Positions 11,901-26,900 of a stretch of 64,000 nucleotides of DNA are shown here, one piece after another. Within the stretch, counting starts at the first letter, position 1, and the number at the start of each line of letters is the position of its first letter. A program made the position numbers and the translations under genes. The notes under the pieces were generated by a model that searched no databases, was not told the origin of the DNA, and worked only from the letters and a program-made list of their open reading frames with translations. The stretch is from Ampullaceana balthica (taxonomy: Eukaryota; Mollusca; Gastropoda; Lymnaeidae), in the NCBI GenBank assembly GCA_944989445.1, contig CALYLW010000700.1:602889-666888 (forward strand), in the 5' to 3' direction.

Positions 11901-14900
11901 AATACTCTGCGCATTGGCTATTGTATGTGTAAATTCATAATAGGGGTTGAATAAAAATACGATTTAGATATTATATAATTACAAATCTTTCAAATTAAAG
12001 TAATTTAGTCGCCAGATAATTATGGGCAGGGAACAGTTGGTGATCTTAATCCCAAATTTATTCAATATCATCTATTTTATAGGTGGGGGGAAGAGGGGCA
12101 GTTTGGAACTTTTAAAAAGATCTGAATATACATATGTGTTGTTTTTTTTTGTCCTAGAAAAAGAAATATATTTTTTTTAATTTTATCTATGAATTTCATC
12201 AATGATAATTCCAAAGAAAAACAAATACTCATTTTCTGTCAATTCTTAAAATTTTTTTTATAACTTTGTTTGTTTTCTTACTTTTGATAATTTACGTTTT
12301 CAATTCTTTCTAATAGTTTGAAAATGTGCCACTTATATTTTGCAGACTTTCTTTATTCCTTATCCCAAAACTGTCTAAATATACTTTTATGGGAATATTC
12401 TGAAAATATCCTTCTCTTTGTTGGCACTGAATTTGTATGTTCAATGTATTTATTACCTAGCAGCCCTATATTTTGACACACTGTTCCAATTTTGTAATCT
12501 AAAATGGGAATATTCATTATTTAAACTTGTATCACTGCATGCCTGTTTTTAAAACCATTATTTTAATATCTTTTTACATTGATGTGTGCTATAAAATGTC
12601 CTTACTTTTCACTTTCTCAAACTATTCTGTCTAATCATTGATGCTCAACTCCTCTTATAAGGAACATTGCCGTCAATAGAACTGAAAATATTGCATTTAT
12701 CAGCATGTGCCTAAAACAAGAACAAATTCTAATTAATAGAAAAGGAATGTCTCTATTTACAATATTATCCTTGGCATGGAATTTTTTTCCCAAATTCATC
12801 TATTTGATTAATAAGGGAGGCAACTCTACTTTCAAATCAGATTTTTAAAAAAAATGTAAGTGGAGTTAACTGCTCCATTTTCATTTCACTCAGCATGGCA
12901 CATAATCTGCATGTCCCCAGGGGCCTTACGAGGGCTTTTTAAAATTTCAACTTCTGTCATCCCTTCAGAGATCTGAAGTCTTTGAGCACGAGGTCCTTAG
13001 ATCTCCTGGCAGTCAGGGGCTGCAATCACCCCCATCCTCTCGCCTCCCTTACCGAACTGATTATGAGCAAAACGTTGAGTCCTCACCTCCTTACTCCTAT
13101 TCCTCTCCGGATGGTGGTGGCGACACAAGCTCCTGGCTAGCACAGCAGCAGCAGAAATTGAAAAACTTTAAAGAGGGAAGAGACTCGACCGGCCGCACAG
13201 AGCAAGAGAAGAAGCTGGTCAGCGAGCTCAGATTTGCGCAGAATAAATATTACACCAGGCGCACGCAGAGCGATGAGGAGGAAAGGGTATGTGGCTAAAT
13301 CCGACTTGGGTTTCCATCTCGATAGTTTTAGAAGTAGGAGATGGGGGGCGGGGGAGGATAAGCGAAGGACACAATAATCTTCTGTTACCCACAATCTCAA
13401 CTATATTATATTCCTCGGGAATATTGGAATGTGTGTGACACCAAAGTGAAATTAGAAAATCTGGCATAATAATTGGGTCCAGTTGATTTCATAACAGAGT
13501 AAAAGTAAGATCTGTCATTGCAGTTTGCCTTCACAATAGGTTGCAAAAATATAATTTGTTTTATCAGTGTAGGGTAGTGGTAGCGAACCTTTTTTGAGGC
13601 CACGTGCCCAAAATTCAACCAAAACACATTTATAGCAAAGTGCCAACACTCCAACTAAACCCTAAAATGTGGGTTTGGCTTAACTGATTTGATTAAAGAA
13701 GTAATGTCTTAGATGCGTGTTGTCTGACGAGGCTCTGCCATCACTGGTGTAGGGTGTAGACTCTAGACAGACTCAGAGGTGAGTCCTTCGGAAGGGGAAG
13801 GATACGATGAGTTTAACTCACTGACTTAAACCAATCCTGATGACACTAATTTGTATGGTAGCAAGATTTAGTCCACCTGCTAGATTGAATAAATTTACAA
13901 TTAATCAAATATTATTAATTAGCTAGGAGTCAGTATTTTAATTTTTCTTAATTGCTTTTTTTCCTTTAATCCCCGTTGTTTTGTTTTTTTAAATTTTTTA
14001 AAGTGTAAATTTCTCAAATTTCATGTATTTGAAATTTTAAAATAATTATTAAAGATTTAATGGTTTAATAAATTAAATGTTTTCTAAAGACTAAATATCT
14101 TTGACAGCTACTTAGGCAGTGTTACTTAGTTTCATTGACAGCTACTTAGGAAGTGTTACTTAGTTTCAGAAATTTGAAACTGAATATTTTTCTGTTGGTG
14201 CTTTTTCCTTTTATTTTTAATTTAGGATTAGCTTTTTTAAGTTTTTGAACATTTTGTTACTTATAGGAGGAGTTTCTTTCCTTTGTTCCTTTTGTCTTTA
14301 GAAACAAATGTCTTTGGTTTTATGTTTTGCTTTTTTGCAAAGCTTTAGGCATGTAATCTCATTATTGCAGGCCATAATGGATTCCTACAACAGGCAAAAT
14401 CTCCAGAATGGCCCCACCTCCCCCGAGAGAGTCACATCGTCTTATGCGCCACCCCAAAGATCAGTAATCACGTCAGACGCCCCCTGGCCCCAGGACCCGC
14501 AGTACAACACCGCATACAGCACCTCGTCCTACATGGAGTCTCGGAGCTACGGGGACAAGCGGTCAAACAAGCCCCCTCCCTCGCCCACCATGCAGAGGTC
14601 ACTGCCGCCCCCCACAACATCTTCGGCTCCGGCGCCCGTGCCCGCCCGCACCAGTAGCAAGGAGTACATGCGCACGCGGTCAAACAGCGGCAGCAGTAAC
14701 TGGCAACAGCAGCAACCGCCACAACAACAGCAGAAGCCCTTGCAAAGACAGCAGAGTGACATAATATATGACAGAAACCGTGAAGTGGAACACATACAGC
14801 CGAGGTCATACGGCTCCACCCACAGCACCCCACCCCTGTCACCACGAGCAATTTCACCAGTGGTAAGACTCTTTAATTGTGCTCCTAAAGTTAAAAAAAT

Positions 14901-17900
14901 GTTGTGTAATAAAAAAAAACCCATATCAACATTTGCTGTAGACAATGGGTTTTTTTTCTTTAAAAACTGTTTTTTTAACAAGGGGCTTTTTTTTCTAAGA
15001 TTTTTGGTAACTATATATTCAAGGAATTATTTAAAGAAACTGTGTATTAACTAAACTAACCCATTATTTTAACAATTTAAAAAAATATGTTAAAAATCTG
15101 GTAGTTTAAATTATGCAATCATATAATTGTTGCAGATTGGGTTAATTTATAAGATCATCGTGTCTTAATGAAAATACAGAATCTCATGCTTAACTTAAAT
15201 AACTATTTCAAAATCAAGGTATTTTAAAACTCCACAAATTTTCTCTGGGTCATAAAAATTATTTTGTAAAAAAGGTTTATTGTTAAAATGTTGTGGTCCA
15301 TCTGCAAGTGAATGAGGCTATATGATTAATTTCAGCTTAAACCAAGGATTAAATTATTAATATAAAAATCGAATGTTTAACTCACTTGTTAGTTGATCCA
15401 AAATGTATACATGCACTGGAAGTTCTAATATGATATTTATTTTAATTATTAGATCTCAACATTTCCATTATTTGTTTTATTTAATCAGATGAAAGTGGAT
15501 TATAGTTGTGTGTAGGGAATTTTCAATGGTCTTTTCTAAGAGTTATATTTTTATATTTTAAGTGATGCCTCATAGGGCATAGAGAGGCCTCAACAGAATC
15601 AAACTGGAATTGAGGGTTACGCCAGAAATACTACCAAAATAAAAATGCAACACCTAAATTATTGTTCATAATTTGTATTTGTTTTATCATCCTTAGGGTC
15701 CTATCAGCACAACCACATACACAACTTACAGAACTATTGATAGACAGAGGGAGGATAGGCAGAGAGAGGAGAGACTGAGGGAGGAGAGACTCAGAGAGGA
15801 GAGACTCAGAGAGGAGAGACTCAGAGAGGAGAGGCTGAGGGAGGAGAGGCTAAGGGAGGATAGGCTTAGGGAGGAGAGGCTGAGGGAGGAGAGACAGAGG
15901 GAGGCCCAGGAGGAGATGGCCAGGGCCAAGAGGGAGGCCCAGGAGGAGATGGCCAGGGCCAAGAGACTCCAACAGCAGCAGGCTCCCCCACCACAGCAGC
16001 CCCCAACACAGATCAATCATCATTACATCACGGAGGTCTTTGTCCACAGAACAGGTCAGTGTTTGGCCATCCAAGTGCTTGTTTTGGGACACTCATTTCT
16101 GCACATTCATTTTGATACACTCATGGTTATTAATACAAAATAATTACTCCACATAAAAAATTAAAGCTCCATTGCTCAGTATCTTTTGAATCTTCACCGT
16201 GAGGCTGAGGCTGAACCACTAAATTGAATATAGCATACATTTTATACAGTCGAAACCGGTTAAGTCGACGGCGTTGGGGTATGAAAAATGGCGTCTAGAT
16301 AACCGATGATTGAGTTATCTTATCTGTTTACAGACGCTCCTTCTATACAGAAGATTATTGCGTCCTACGCTTATCTATGGTTTGTGTTTAGTCCTGCATA
16401 TTTATTAGAGATTTAAATGTTGATAAAGTGTTGGTTTTCCTGGATTCTTCAGGCAACCCATTCCACGCCCGAATTCCGGACGGGAAGAAGGAAAACTTGT
16501 ATGTGTTTGTTCTTGCATACGGAATAAGAAAGGTGTTTTTATCCTTATGTCTATCTGAGGGTTGTATTAAGTTATCTTTGTGTTGTATTTCTAAATTAGA
16601 ATTAATTGCTTTATGTATGATTACTACTTTGCTCTTGGTTCTTCTATCCTCTAGTGTTTCAAGGTTTAATGATTTAACTAATGGTGTTACTCTTGTCAGT
16701 TTCGAATATTCTCCAGTAATGAATCTGGCAGCTCTTTTTTGAATTTGTTCTAGTTTATCAATGTTTTCTTTGGTGGATGGGTCCCATACAGAAGATGCAT
16801 ATTCTAGTGCAGGTCTCACCAAAGTGAGGTAGCATTTTAGTTTTATATCTCTATTACATTTGTTAAAGTTCCTTTTTATAAAGCCTAAGGTTTAGTTTGA
16901 TTTTTTAATAACTTCATTGACATGGGGATTCCATGATAGTTTCTCATTTATTAAGACTCCTAAGTATTTTGCATCTTTAGTTTGGGTCAGTTCTTTTCCA
17001 TGAATGTAATATTTTGAATTTATTTGTTTCTTTTTCTTTGTTACTCTTAACAGTTGACACTTTTCTGGATGGAAAGACATACTCCAGTTAGTTTCCCATT
17101 TTATCAATTCATCTAAGTCTTTTTGTAAAATTTTGCTATCTTGTTAAAACGTAAACCAATATGGCGGCAAAATATTAACATATGCTTGAAATTTCTTTAT
17201 CTACATGATGTGCGTTAATTAGTGATGGGACAATTAATCTGAATCGTATCGGAATATCGGGACCCTAATATTTCTTCACTCTTTTCTAAGGTTGTAATGA
17301 CCGTTAGTTTTTAAGGACCGTTTAAATATAACCATGGTTCCCACTCAGTCAGGAAAACGGGAAAAAGTCGGGAATTCTTTAAAAAATGTTCTCGGCCTTG
17401 AAAGTCGGGAAAAGTTATGACTAGTCGGGAATTTTTATATATATATATATTTTTATGCCAAAGTAAAGGACTTTGGTTACGTCTCTGTGGTCATGTTTCG
17501 ATTCCATTTAATAAAAAAAAAGTTACCAGTTTATAATTTTCTGCGCATGCGTTAAAACTAAGGTTAAATTTTTTGCCTCTCCTCGTCCCATGACGCGTGT
17601 GGCATGGCATGTCACGGCCGCTCGCGTTTGCAATGCCCGTCGAATCAGCGAATTAAAAAAAAATAATAATAAACATATCAATATGGTAATTTTAATGCTT
17701 TTGACGTGCAGGATATCTGTCACTATCAGACCGCTCTCGAATTTCCTCAGTCAATCAAAGTTGTAATATAAATAAAACTATTGCGGCCTTAACCGTAGAT
17801 CACAGCACGCTGTGTGTTAGACCTCGGCCGGCAACTAAGTCTAAGCGAATTTTAAAAAAAATCATTCTTTATCAGAATTTGACCTACAACAGTGATGACG

Positions 17901-20900
17901 AGTATATTATATATATATATATATACTGGAATATTAAGAAAATGATTTTATTTCACCGTCACGCGCGTGTTAGTCACAGTCATGTATCTTACTGGTAACA
18001 AAGCAACAACAAACTTTTAAAAGAATAATAATTTTGTATTTAATTAAATAAAAACCACCGTCGATTCTCGATACAAACCTTTATTTTCATTTCTAAAGAA
18101 ATTCGTATATCTTAAAAAATAAAATGATTAATGCATCAGAATATGAATTAAGTTTAATAATATAACATGCACTGCGAAATAATGACGGATTAAAGACCGC
18201 TATTTTTTAAGGCGATATTCAAACTAATTCACACACGGATGTCGGAATCAAATTGGAAGTAAAAACATCCAGTAGTTTTTATTGAAATCTCGTAGAATCA
18301 CACAATAGCCGGAAGTCTCGAAGAAAGCAAGATGTCAACACTGTTTTGAACTAAAAATGCCCAAGTGCATTGCTAGGCGAACAGACGAGGATCGAGCTAA
18401 CCAACATTAAGTTGCAAATTTGGCCCTCTTTTGTGCTCGAGGTATTAGGTTTCGGCGACTTAAAAAAATCGAATTAACCGCTGAGAAAATGCTAAGACGA
18501 AGAGAGAATTTGGCGGTTCCAATAAAAAATGTCGACTTAATAGGGTGGGCGAGTTAACCGAGCTCGAGTTAAGTGGTTTCGACTGTAGTAAATATTTTAT
18601 TTAGATTGTATCAAGGAGAGTAAAATTGACAAATTAAATATATATTCAATGACTTAAGAAATTTTATTAAATAATTCTATCAAAATAAACTTTCTTTTAT
18701 TAAACACTTGTTTTGGATTATATAGATTAAAGCTTATGCAAATAATAATAATGTTATTTCCAATAGAAGGGAATTTTTATTTTAAAGAATATTATTGAAA
18801 ATATTTTCTTAGTAATTCATTTCCATTGGTTGTTTTTGGCAAAATAGTTATTTTTTAAATTTGTATCTATTTTCTGAAGCTATGATGTTTAATTTATACA
18901 AAATCTAATAATTCAAATTAATCCACTTATTATAAATTTTCTCATTCAAAAGGTTTTTCACTGTCTTAATTATCCGTCTTGTAAACATGTGTTTCTTTTT
19001 TTTTCATTTCCTATTATAATTATTTTATGAGACAGTGGATTCAATTTTTGTTATTTTGATTCCCACAGATCTAAACAAGGACAAAGCCGACTCCTCCACA
19101 AGGCTCGATGAGCTGGAGAAGAACCTGGAGGCAGCATCCCAGTCCATCCAGGCGACAAAGTCGTCTCAGCAGTATGCCACGTTGCCGCGCCAGCCCCAGC
19201 TGTTTGAAGAGACTGTCCAGCAGCACAGCCAGCAGTACCACACGTACCAGGAGAGTGTGAGTAACCCTGAGTCTGTGTCATCATCGCACCTTGGGGAGAG
19301 AAGCATGACCACTAACCGCAGTGTTTCCCCTCCCATTTGGGACAATGTTTCTGTATGTATTTGAGTTTGTTTTATTTTTAATTTTGTTGCGAAGATATAC
19401 CCAGATTGACAAAGTCGTTTTCTTAGCTTCAAATAAATTAATAGAAATTTGTAAAAATTTCTCACAAGAAAGCTTTGAAATCGTAAAGTAATAATCAACT
19501 TTTGAACTACAAGCTCTATACTATGAATTTTTAAATATAAATTCAGAAAAATGCATTTTGTCAACATAAGCTCTAAATTTTATGGAGACAGTAATATAAT
19601 TCTTGGTATATCTTCTGTGAGGGAAGGTTCTTTAATGTCCCATTTTGAAATTTAATTTATAAAAATTTTGGCTCATAAATTTCTGGTGAGTACTAAGTGC
19701 CAATCTAAAGAGAAAAAAAAATAATGATAAATTTATTTATATTTATGAGCTAATAAATTTTCTAGCTCAGTGGTTCTCAACTTTTTTTAATAGTAGAACT
19801 TCTCAAAACTATTTGCAATGTTGTGGTTACGTTTTATTTCTAGTAAATTATAAATATGGACAACAAAAATTAGGCATCAAATCACATCAAGCAAGATAAT
19901 TTTACATTTGTATTTATGTTTTAATTTGATAACTTATTAAATTTCATTTCTAAGGAAATATATTTTTTTTAGCTTCAAGGGAAAAGTAAAATAACAAAAT
20001 TTCAATAAAAACTACCCATTTTTAAGTTATGGCAAAAAATATAAAATGACAAAAAATTAAGAAGTAATAATATTCTTTTTTAATTTTTAAAATTTGTATT
20101 CATTTTATGTAATTGATAATTAATCATCAAAAACTGTATTTGAAGCATTTCAATTGACCATTATCACTGAAAAAATGCATCATTTGCAATTATTTTGTAA
20201 TAGTTACGATAATGATGACTATATATAAAATTAGCCAGGTAGGTGTAAAACAAATAACATGAAATATCATTTTAAGTAGTTAAAAGTTTAATTTTTTTGG
20301 CTAAATGATTTTAATGTTTTTGAGATCAATTACCCCACCAATTAGGATTTCTGTCTATATATTGAGAAGCACTGATCTGCCACAATAATAAATCCTATAG
20401 TTAAAATAAAAAGAACCTTCCCTTAAAAGTTTTAGCGATTTAGTTTATTATTGTTTGCTTCCCTTAAATGTTCTTAGCCTCCCTTTAAGTTTGTTTTGCA
20501 TTGCACATTTGGGTTTGTTTCTTTGGTGTCAATTTTTTAAAGATCAACTTTTGAACACATCAAAAGTTTCTAAATGAATGCCATTCAAACTTTTTAAAAA
20601 CCAGTCTTTAAATCTTTAAAAAATATCTTAACAGCATGATAAGAGATTGTTAATATCTAAATAGTTTGCAATAATAACGAGTTTGTAACTCCTCTGCTAA
20701 CAACATGTGAATCACCCAATGTATCCCTTCTGTCATATGAAATTAAAGCGTTGATAGGTTTGAAAATAAAAATTGAGGATAAACTCTGTAGACACTTAAG
20801 TAGTTGATCATTAGACCTGATACAGCTTTTAAGTAGGACTCAGAAGTTTAGAAACTTCTTGTAATGAAGAGTTTTATTTTATTTTAAAAAAAATCTTTTT

Positions 20901-23900
20901 GTTTATGTTGTGCTGCACTTTTCACTTGCATATGAAATTCTTTGGTGTTTTTAAAAAAAAAGAAAGGATTGATTTATAAATTAATATTAAGATTATACAT
21001 ATATATTATGTCAAGATTTTGTCTGTGGTTGTGACAGAGTTGCCTATGCTCTCAGTGTTGTGTAGTATTTTCCTACATGTTTACTCATTAGATAGAGCAA
21101 GATACATTTTTATTCCTTAAGGCTTAAGGAAATGTTCCTTACACTAGTCAGAATTATAGAGGTATTTCTAAGATCTTTAAATTTTGTATTTTTAAGCAAA
21201 ATTATTATTTTATTTTTTGAAGTTTTTATTTTATTTTATAGGTTGCATTAAAAAAAAGGTAATAGACCAAAAGAGAAGTTTACTATGATAGACTATGTTA
21301 AGATAATATGAAATAACAATTTTTAAAGTTTATTGTAACTCACTGGATAGTACCCATAAACTTGGCAAACCTGAATAGGGGTGTAGGGTGGAATATCTCA
21401 GAGAACTTGTTCTTTTATGGAGTTCTGCTGCATGAAGCAGGACTTAACCATCGACTTGAGCATGTGCAAAGTTTCATTGTGAAAGGGTGGACAAAATGGG
21501 ATAACATTAAATTGTCACTTGAGCTGAACTCGTATCTTTCCTCCTGCAAACAAATATAAAATTCAAGTATGGAAGCACTGTCCCTGTCTGGCATAAGCCC
21601 CAAGTAATTCAGAATACAAATCCTCGTGCTAATTCTGCAAACAATACCAGTTTTGTTTAGATCCCCAGATATGATATCCGGTTTTCACAGCTTATTGAAA
21701 AGTGCAGGTGAAACCGCCTATTGATTGACTGTAGCTTTTCTTCATAGACTGTTTCTTCTTACTACTTGGCCACTTTTTCCCTCTGTTTCCATTTATCTGG
21801 CCCAAAGTACGAAGGCAACATATTGTGTATGTATGTAATCCAGCCGAATTTTCAGAGTATATATTCTAATAAATAACAAGTATGTGTAGTCATGGATATT
21901 AATATGAAATTAAAACCCCCTCGTCTTTTAATCCCTTTCTCTCTAGCTCGGTGTGTGTGTGTGGGGGGGGGGAGCTTTAACCGAACGTGATGCTGAACCG
22001 TTGGGATCGCCCCTCTCTTTCTACGTCATTAAATCCTTTATATTAACTTCACCACCTTCTCTGTCTTGGGTTCGCGGTCGGTCAGTCGGGCGGGAAAACA
22101 AAAGTAAAAAATGACCCACTTCCCGTGATGCCATCGAGCTGAAATTTAGCACATAGACCCGTGTCGCCTAACAATGCATCGTATCAAAATTTCAGATAGA
22201 TCGAACGTACCGTAATTAAATTAATGCATTTTTAGTTTATCTCTATATAACATATGTAATTCAAATTCACGGTTTGTTATTGTTTTTTCTTTACGTGCCA
22301 GTTGAATTCACGCGTTGACGCCACCCATCGATGTCCACACCCCATCCCGTCCCTTCCCTCGGTTTTAAAGCCAGGGAACATCACTCGGTGTCAGTCTGTA
22401 AATGTTTGTCGCGTTTGAACATAATCAATACTTTTAGTTATGCTCATATATAAGGGATTTATAGTCAAAAACGTTGTTTATACGGGGTTGTTTTATTTGC
22501 TTTACGAGCGCGGTGTGGCCTTGTGTAGAGAATAATCTAACCTAGTGTTAAAGACGGGACCTGACCTTGTATGAGAGGGTGGACCTGACCTTGTATTAGA
22601 GGGTGGAACTGACCTTGTATTACAAGGTGGACCTGACCTTGTATGAGAGGGTGGACCTGACCGTGTATCAGAGATTGGACCTGACCTTGTATCAGAGATT
22701 GTGTAGAGAATAATCTAACCTAGTGTTAAAGACGGGACCTGACTTTGTATTAGAATTAGAGGGTGGAAATGACCTTTTATTTGATGGTGGACCTGACCTT
22801 GTATTAAAAGGTGGGCCTGACCTTGTATTAGAGGGTGGACCTGACCTTGTGTTAGATGATGTACCTGACCTTGTATTAGAAGGTTGACCTGACCTAGTAT
22901 TAGAGGGTAGACCTGACCTTGTATTAGAGGGTGGAGCTGTCCTTGTATTAAATGGGGGACCTTTCCTTGTCTTAGAAGGTTGACTTGACCTAGTATTAGC
23001 AGGTGGGCCTGACCTTGTTTTAGACCTTACGTTCCCCCTTACATCACCACACACTCCATTTCCCCCCATACACCCCTTACACACACACCATTTTCCCCCA
23101 TACACCCCTTACACATACACCATTTTCCTTGTACCCTATTAGAGGCGCGTAAGGCTTTTTAAAACATGCCATGATGGCCTCCAAGAGATAAGCTTACGCC
23201 TACGCGCGTCTTACGCCTGATGCACTTCTTTCAAGTAGCGCCCCGAGTGTTACATTCATCACCTACGTCTGCTCCGTATAATGGGTTGTGTGAACTGGAG
23301 GTGGCTGTGATATTAATAGTTCCAATACAGGGCGAATGGCAGAAAAATAAATGTGTTTTGTTAAGTTTTACAGGGTTTTCATAATATATTTTATTTAAAA
23401 AAATATTTTTTTATTTCGGGATGAGTCATTTTCAATGACGTCATAAACGTGTATTTTTAAATTTTACCACATTTCATTGAAATAACACGATCAGCCCTCC
23501 TCCTTCCCAACCCACACACACCTCGAGCACTAAAAAAATCCGCCCCTGCACCGTGGCATGCCATAAGGCGTATCTGTAAGACTGTCGCAGGACCAAATAT
23601 TTGAATCTGGAGGTGCCTATCGGTAGCAGTGGGAGAAAGCCGTGGAATTCCTTCTTTACACTTCTATGGGTGGCTCGGAGAGTAAACAGATCTATTTTTA
23701 GCTGGAGTCACGTTACACATGCGGGCCCACGTATTTTTTATCCCCATTTCTTGCCCGCGGGGCGTTCCTTTAAAAAAATTCTTTAAAATTCCTTTGTTGA
23801 GTAATATTGAAAGGTGTATCCCCCAATTCCCCCCCCCCATTTAGCCCATTTGCCTACCTTTGAAATACTTGGAAGAAAGTTTAAAGTCTCTTAACACTCA

Positions 23901-26900
23901 CAAGCAGGTTACCGCACATGTTTGCAAAACTGCTAAGTGAAGTGGGAAGTAGTGTGAGTACTCCTGAAATATCTCTATTTAAAAAAAAATTTTACTCTTT
24001 CCAATACTACAAATTCCTCAGCCCAGTTCTCACCAGACAATGTCTATAGTGACTATAGAGTGGTCACAGTCATAACTATGACTATAACACATCAACAATT
24101 ACCCATCTCCTTATCGTCCAACAATGTTTCCATAAAGTATTAATAAAAATGTTTTAACCGTTTCATTGAAACTTTCATTGTGAAATTATGCGTAGAGTAC
24201 GTCTCTGCGGGGTTTCAGATACCCCGCCCTCGATATTTCCTCGTCTGTGGAAGCCCGTACATTCTCGTGCGGGCAAACCATGGCGTGTGCTAACCGTACC
24301 AGATAAGCCGTGTAGATGTGTGTCTATGTGCCACAAACCTAGCGTGTGCTGAAGTTTGTTGATGTTTTCCGTATATATTTTATTAGGCACGTTCTTTCTG
24401 GGCGGAGCTGTAGAAACAGCAATATTGGACTAAAATAATTATCATTCGCGTGACCTTTTTTGTGCGAGAGCTTAAAAAAAACAACAACCAAACTAGCACA
24501 CATTTTAAGTTAGTTATCAATTTCGTAAACTTTTAGTCTAAAGATTAAAGGGAAATAACTTTTGCTTGATCGTCAAATCTTTAGAATAACATTTAAGAGT
24601 TCGTTTTTTGTTGTTGTTGTTGCCTAAAAATCAGTTGATGCTACAAGATGAATTCACACAGTGAAATACTGTAGTGTGGAAATCTAGACTGGTGCCTTCA
24701 GCTTGTGGATATATTGGTTGAACTGTGTTAAAATTGTTGAAATCTCAGCCGCCGAGGTTAAATTGCATCAGGATGGATATAGGCGTGTCAGTGGATGGGC
24801 CTCGCAGAAGTAAGTTGTTTTAAGACCATGTTTCTGTGGAGGGGGTTGTACTATTAACTTGGTTGAAGAGCGATGTACTGATAGGGTGAGCAGGTGGTGA
24901 TTGATGAGACATTACCGGACAACGCCAGGGGTCAGTCCCCAAAAACTGACCTTAACAAGGAATAATTTCAAGTAGAAATACAACAATAAAAACAAACCCT
25001 TCCATAAATTAACTTAACTGAATGACTTAAACTTAACCGATTACACGTATTTTCCCCTCCTAACTTCCTCTCTTGTTTCCGAGAGAGACAAGTTTCCACC
25101 TCTGTAGATTACTCACACCGCCAATTAGACAGCTGCGGTAACCCGCATGTGCGGCAACTCTACTATCGGCAGTCAACTCTGGATCGTCCTAATCCTTCCT
25201 TCAGGCGGGGTGGGGTGGGGGCTGTACGGTCTGACAACAAGAGCAATGACACGTGAATGTCATCTGACTCACTTTGTCTATCATTAGAATTCCCCTCACA
25301 CATTCCCCACGGTTAGAGGATTGAACTTTTGTTTTTAATTAACTTGTTTACAAATCTTCTAAAACAAGGGCAAGAGGACGTAACTAAGATGTTCGGGGCG
25401 CGGGGGGAAAGGGAGGTGACTGGGATCTATTTCTAAACGCAAGACAGGGGCAAATGTTCATGGAGTTATAGTTTTCATCACCTTGTTTGGCAGATTTTAT
25501 TTAGACTTTGCGATATTTCATTTGTGTTTCTATATGTGAGGCGGTGGGGGGGGGGATAAACTGTATCGTGACGTAAATGAGGTAATTACCTTTATATGAA
25601 CCGGTCTAACTTGTCCGTGGGGCCTTAGATGGGAGAGGTGGATCCCCATTTGTCATTGCCTGTTACAAGAAGTTGAGAACAAAGGCTATTATGAATTCTC
25701 CAGTGTGACATTATTCCGGGTAGTGATTGGCCAGATTTTTTTTTAAACGGCTCTCACTCAGTTTGGGCCGAACTAGTGTATGCATGACAACCATGTGGTA
25801 ATAGTACTAGTAGTAAGTTCACGGACGTATCACAGTGTTAGACCTTCGTTTTCAAAAGTCGCACCCTACCCCAAGTTGTTAAAAACTATCTAAAAATCCA
25901 TGAATGAATTGGTTAAATGTGTAAGTCATGAAAAAATTGTTTCTACCGAATTTCACCTACACAGGACGGCCAAATCTTGCAGCTATTTACACGGGGTGTG
26001 CGCCTATGAACAAGTCTTGCATATATCCACAAGTCTCGCACTTAGGCGCTGGCAGGCTGCGCTAAACCAATACTGGATTTTTAGCATTGATTTAATCATG
26101 CGGATAAGAGGTCTTTACTGCAGTCTTAACACTATCCTCTTTAAAGCCTGTATGAATTGAATATTATATGTTCTGGCTCAACAAATCAATCTTTTGAGAA
26201 GCTCGTGCAGTGTGTACCTAGTAATTAACGTGTGTTGGTGCATGCCCGCTGTGTCACTACACGCCGCGTGTAAGGCTGTGTTCCTAAGTGTGGTGATAAA
26301 ACCCGGGGCGTATACCTCACGTTTGGTGAACTTAAAACGAGAGAATGAGAAAACAGACCCAGAAATGACGGGTAACATCAGCTTAGCGGTTCTCACGCTG
26401 ATGTGCCAGACTGTGCAGCGGTTCCATAAAATTCATTTATGTCTGTTGACCGTGGGCCTTCTCACACCAAAGTATTTCTCTCCCCAGTTTTTTCCCAACT
26501 CAAAAAACTTTACCAAAGCAATGTGGCCCGACTGAAGATTATTTCTGCTATCATGCTATGATCTATCTGTGTTTGAGTAGGCGTGGTCTGGTCTATTTGT
26601 ATGTGAATAGGGGCCGTTCTTAAATGACGTCACCCGATTTTGGCTGATTTTTAACCCCCCCTCCCCCTCGTCACAAAACTTTTTTTTCTTCCAAAAATGA
26701 CGTCACAAAGCTTTGACATAGCCGTATTTTCTAATTGAAAATTAGCATGTTTCAAATTAATTTTTTTGTCATTAAAGTATGTATTTAATGTAAGGCTTCA
26801 CTCTAATATCGTAACACGTGTGAAGCCATTGAAAACGTCATTAAATAAATTGCAAGCAATCAAATATTTAAGTGAAATTTTTATTACAAGTTGCGCATTT

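Noticed and set aside
14863..15054. Extension of the tensin exon to the stop at 15054
   Set aside because: The extension is Lys/Phe-rich read-through of AT-rich intron after a good GTAAGA donor whose phase fits the next exon.
22692..23105. Minus-strand protein of NTRSGPPS repeats
   Set aside because: Direct product of the 24-bp minisatellite; no start context or conserved neighbour.
26194..26535. 113-codon plus-strand frame
   Set aside because: Opposite-strand frames overlap it and no motif is recognised; there is no basis for a gene.
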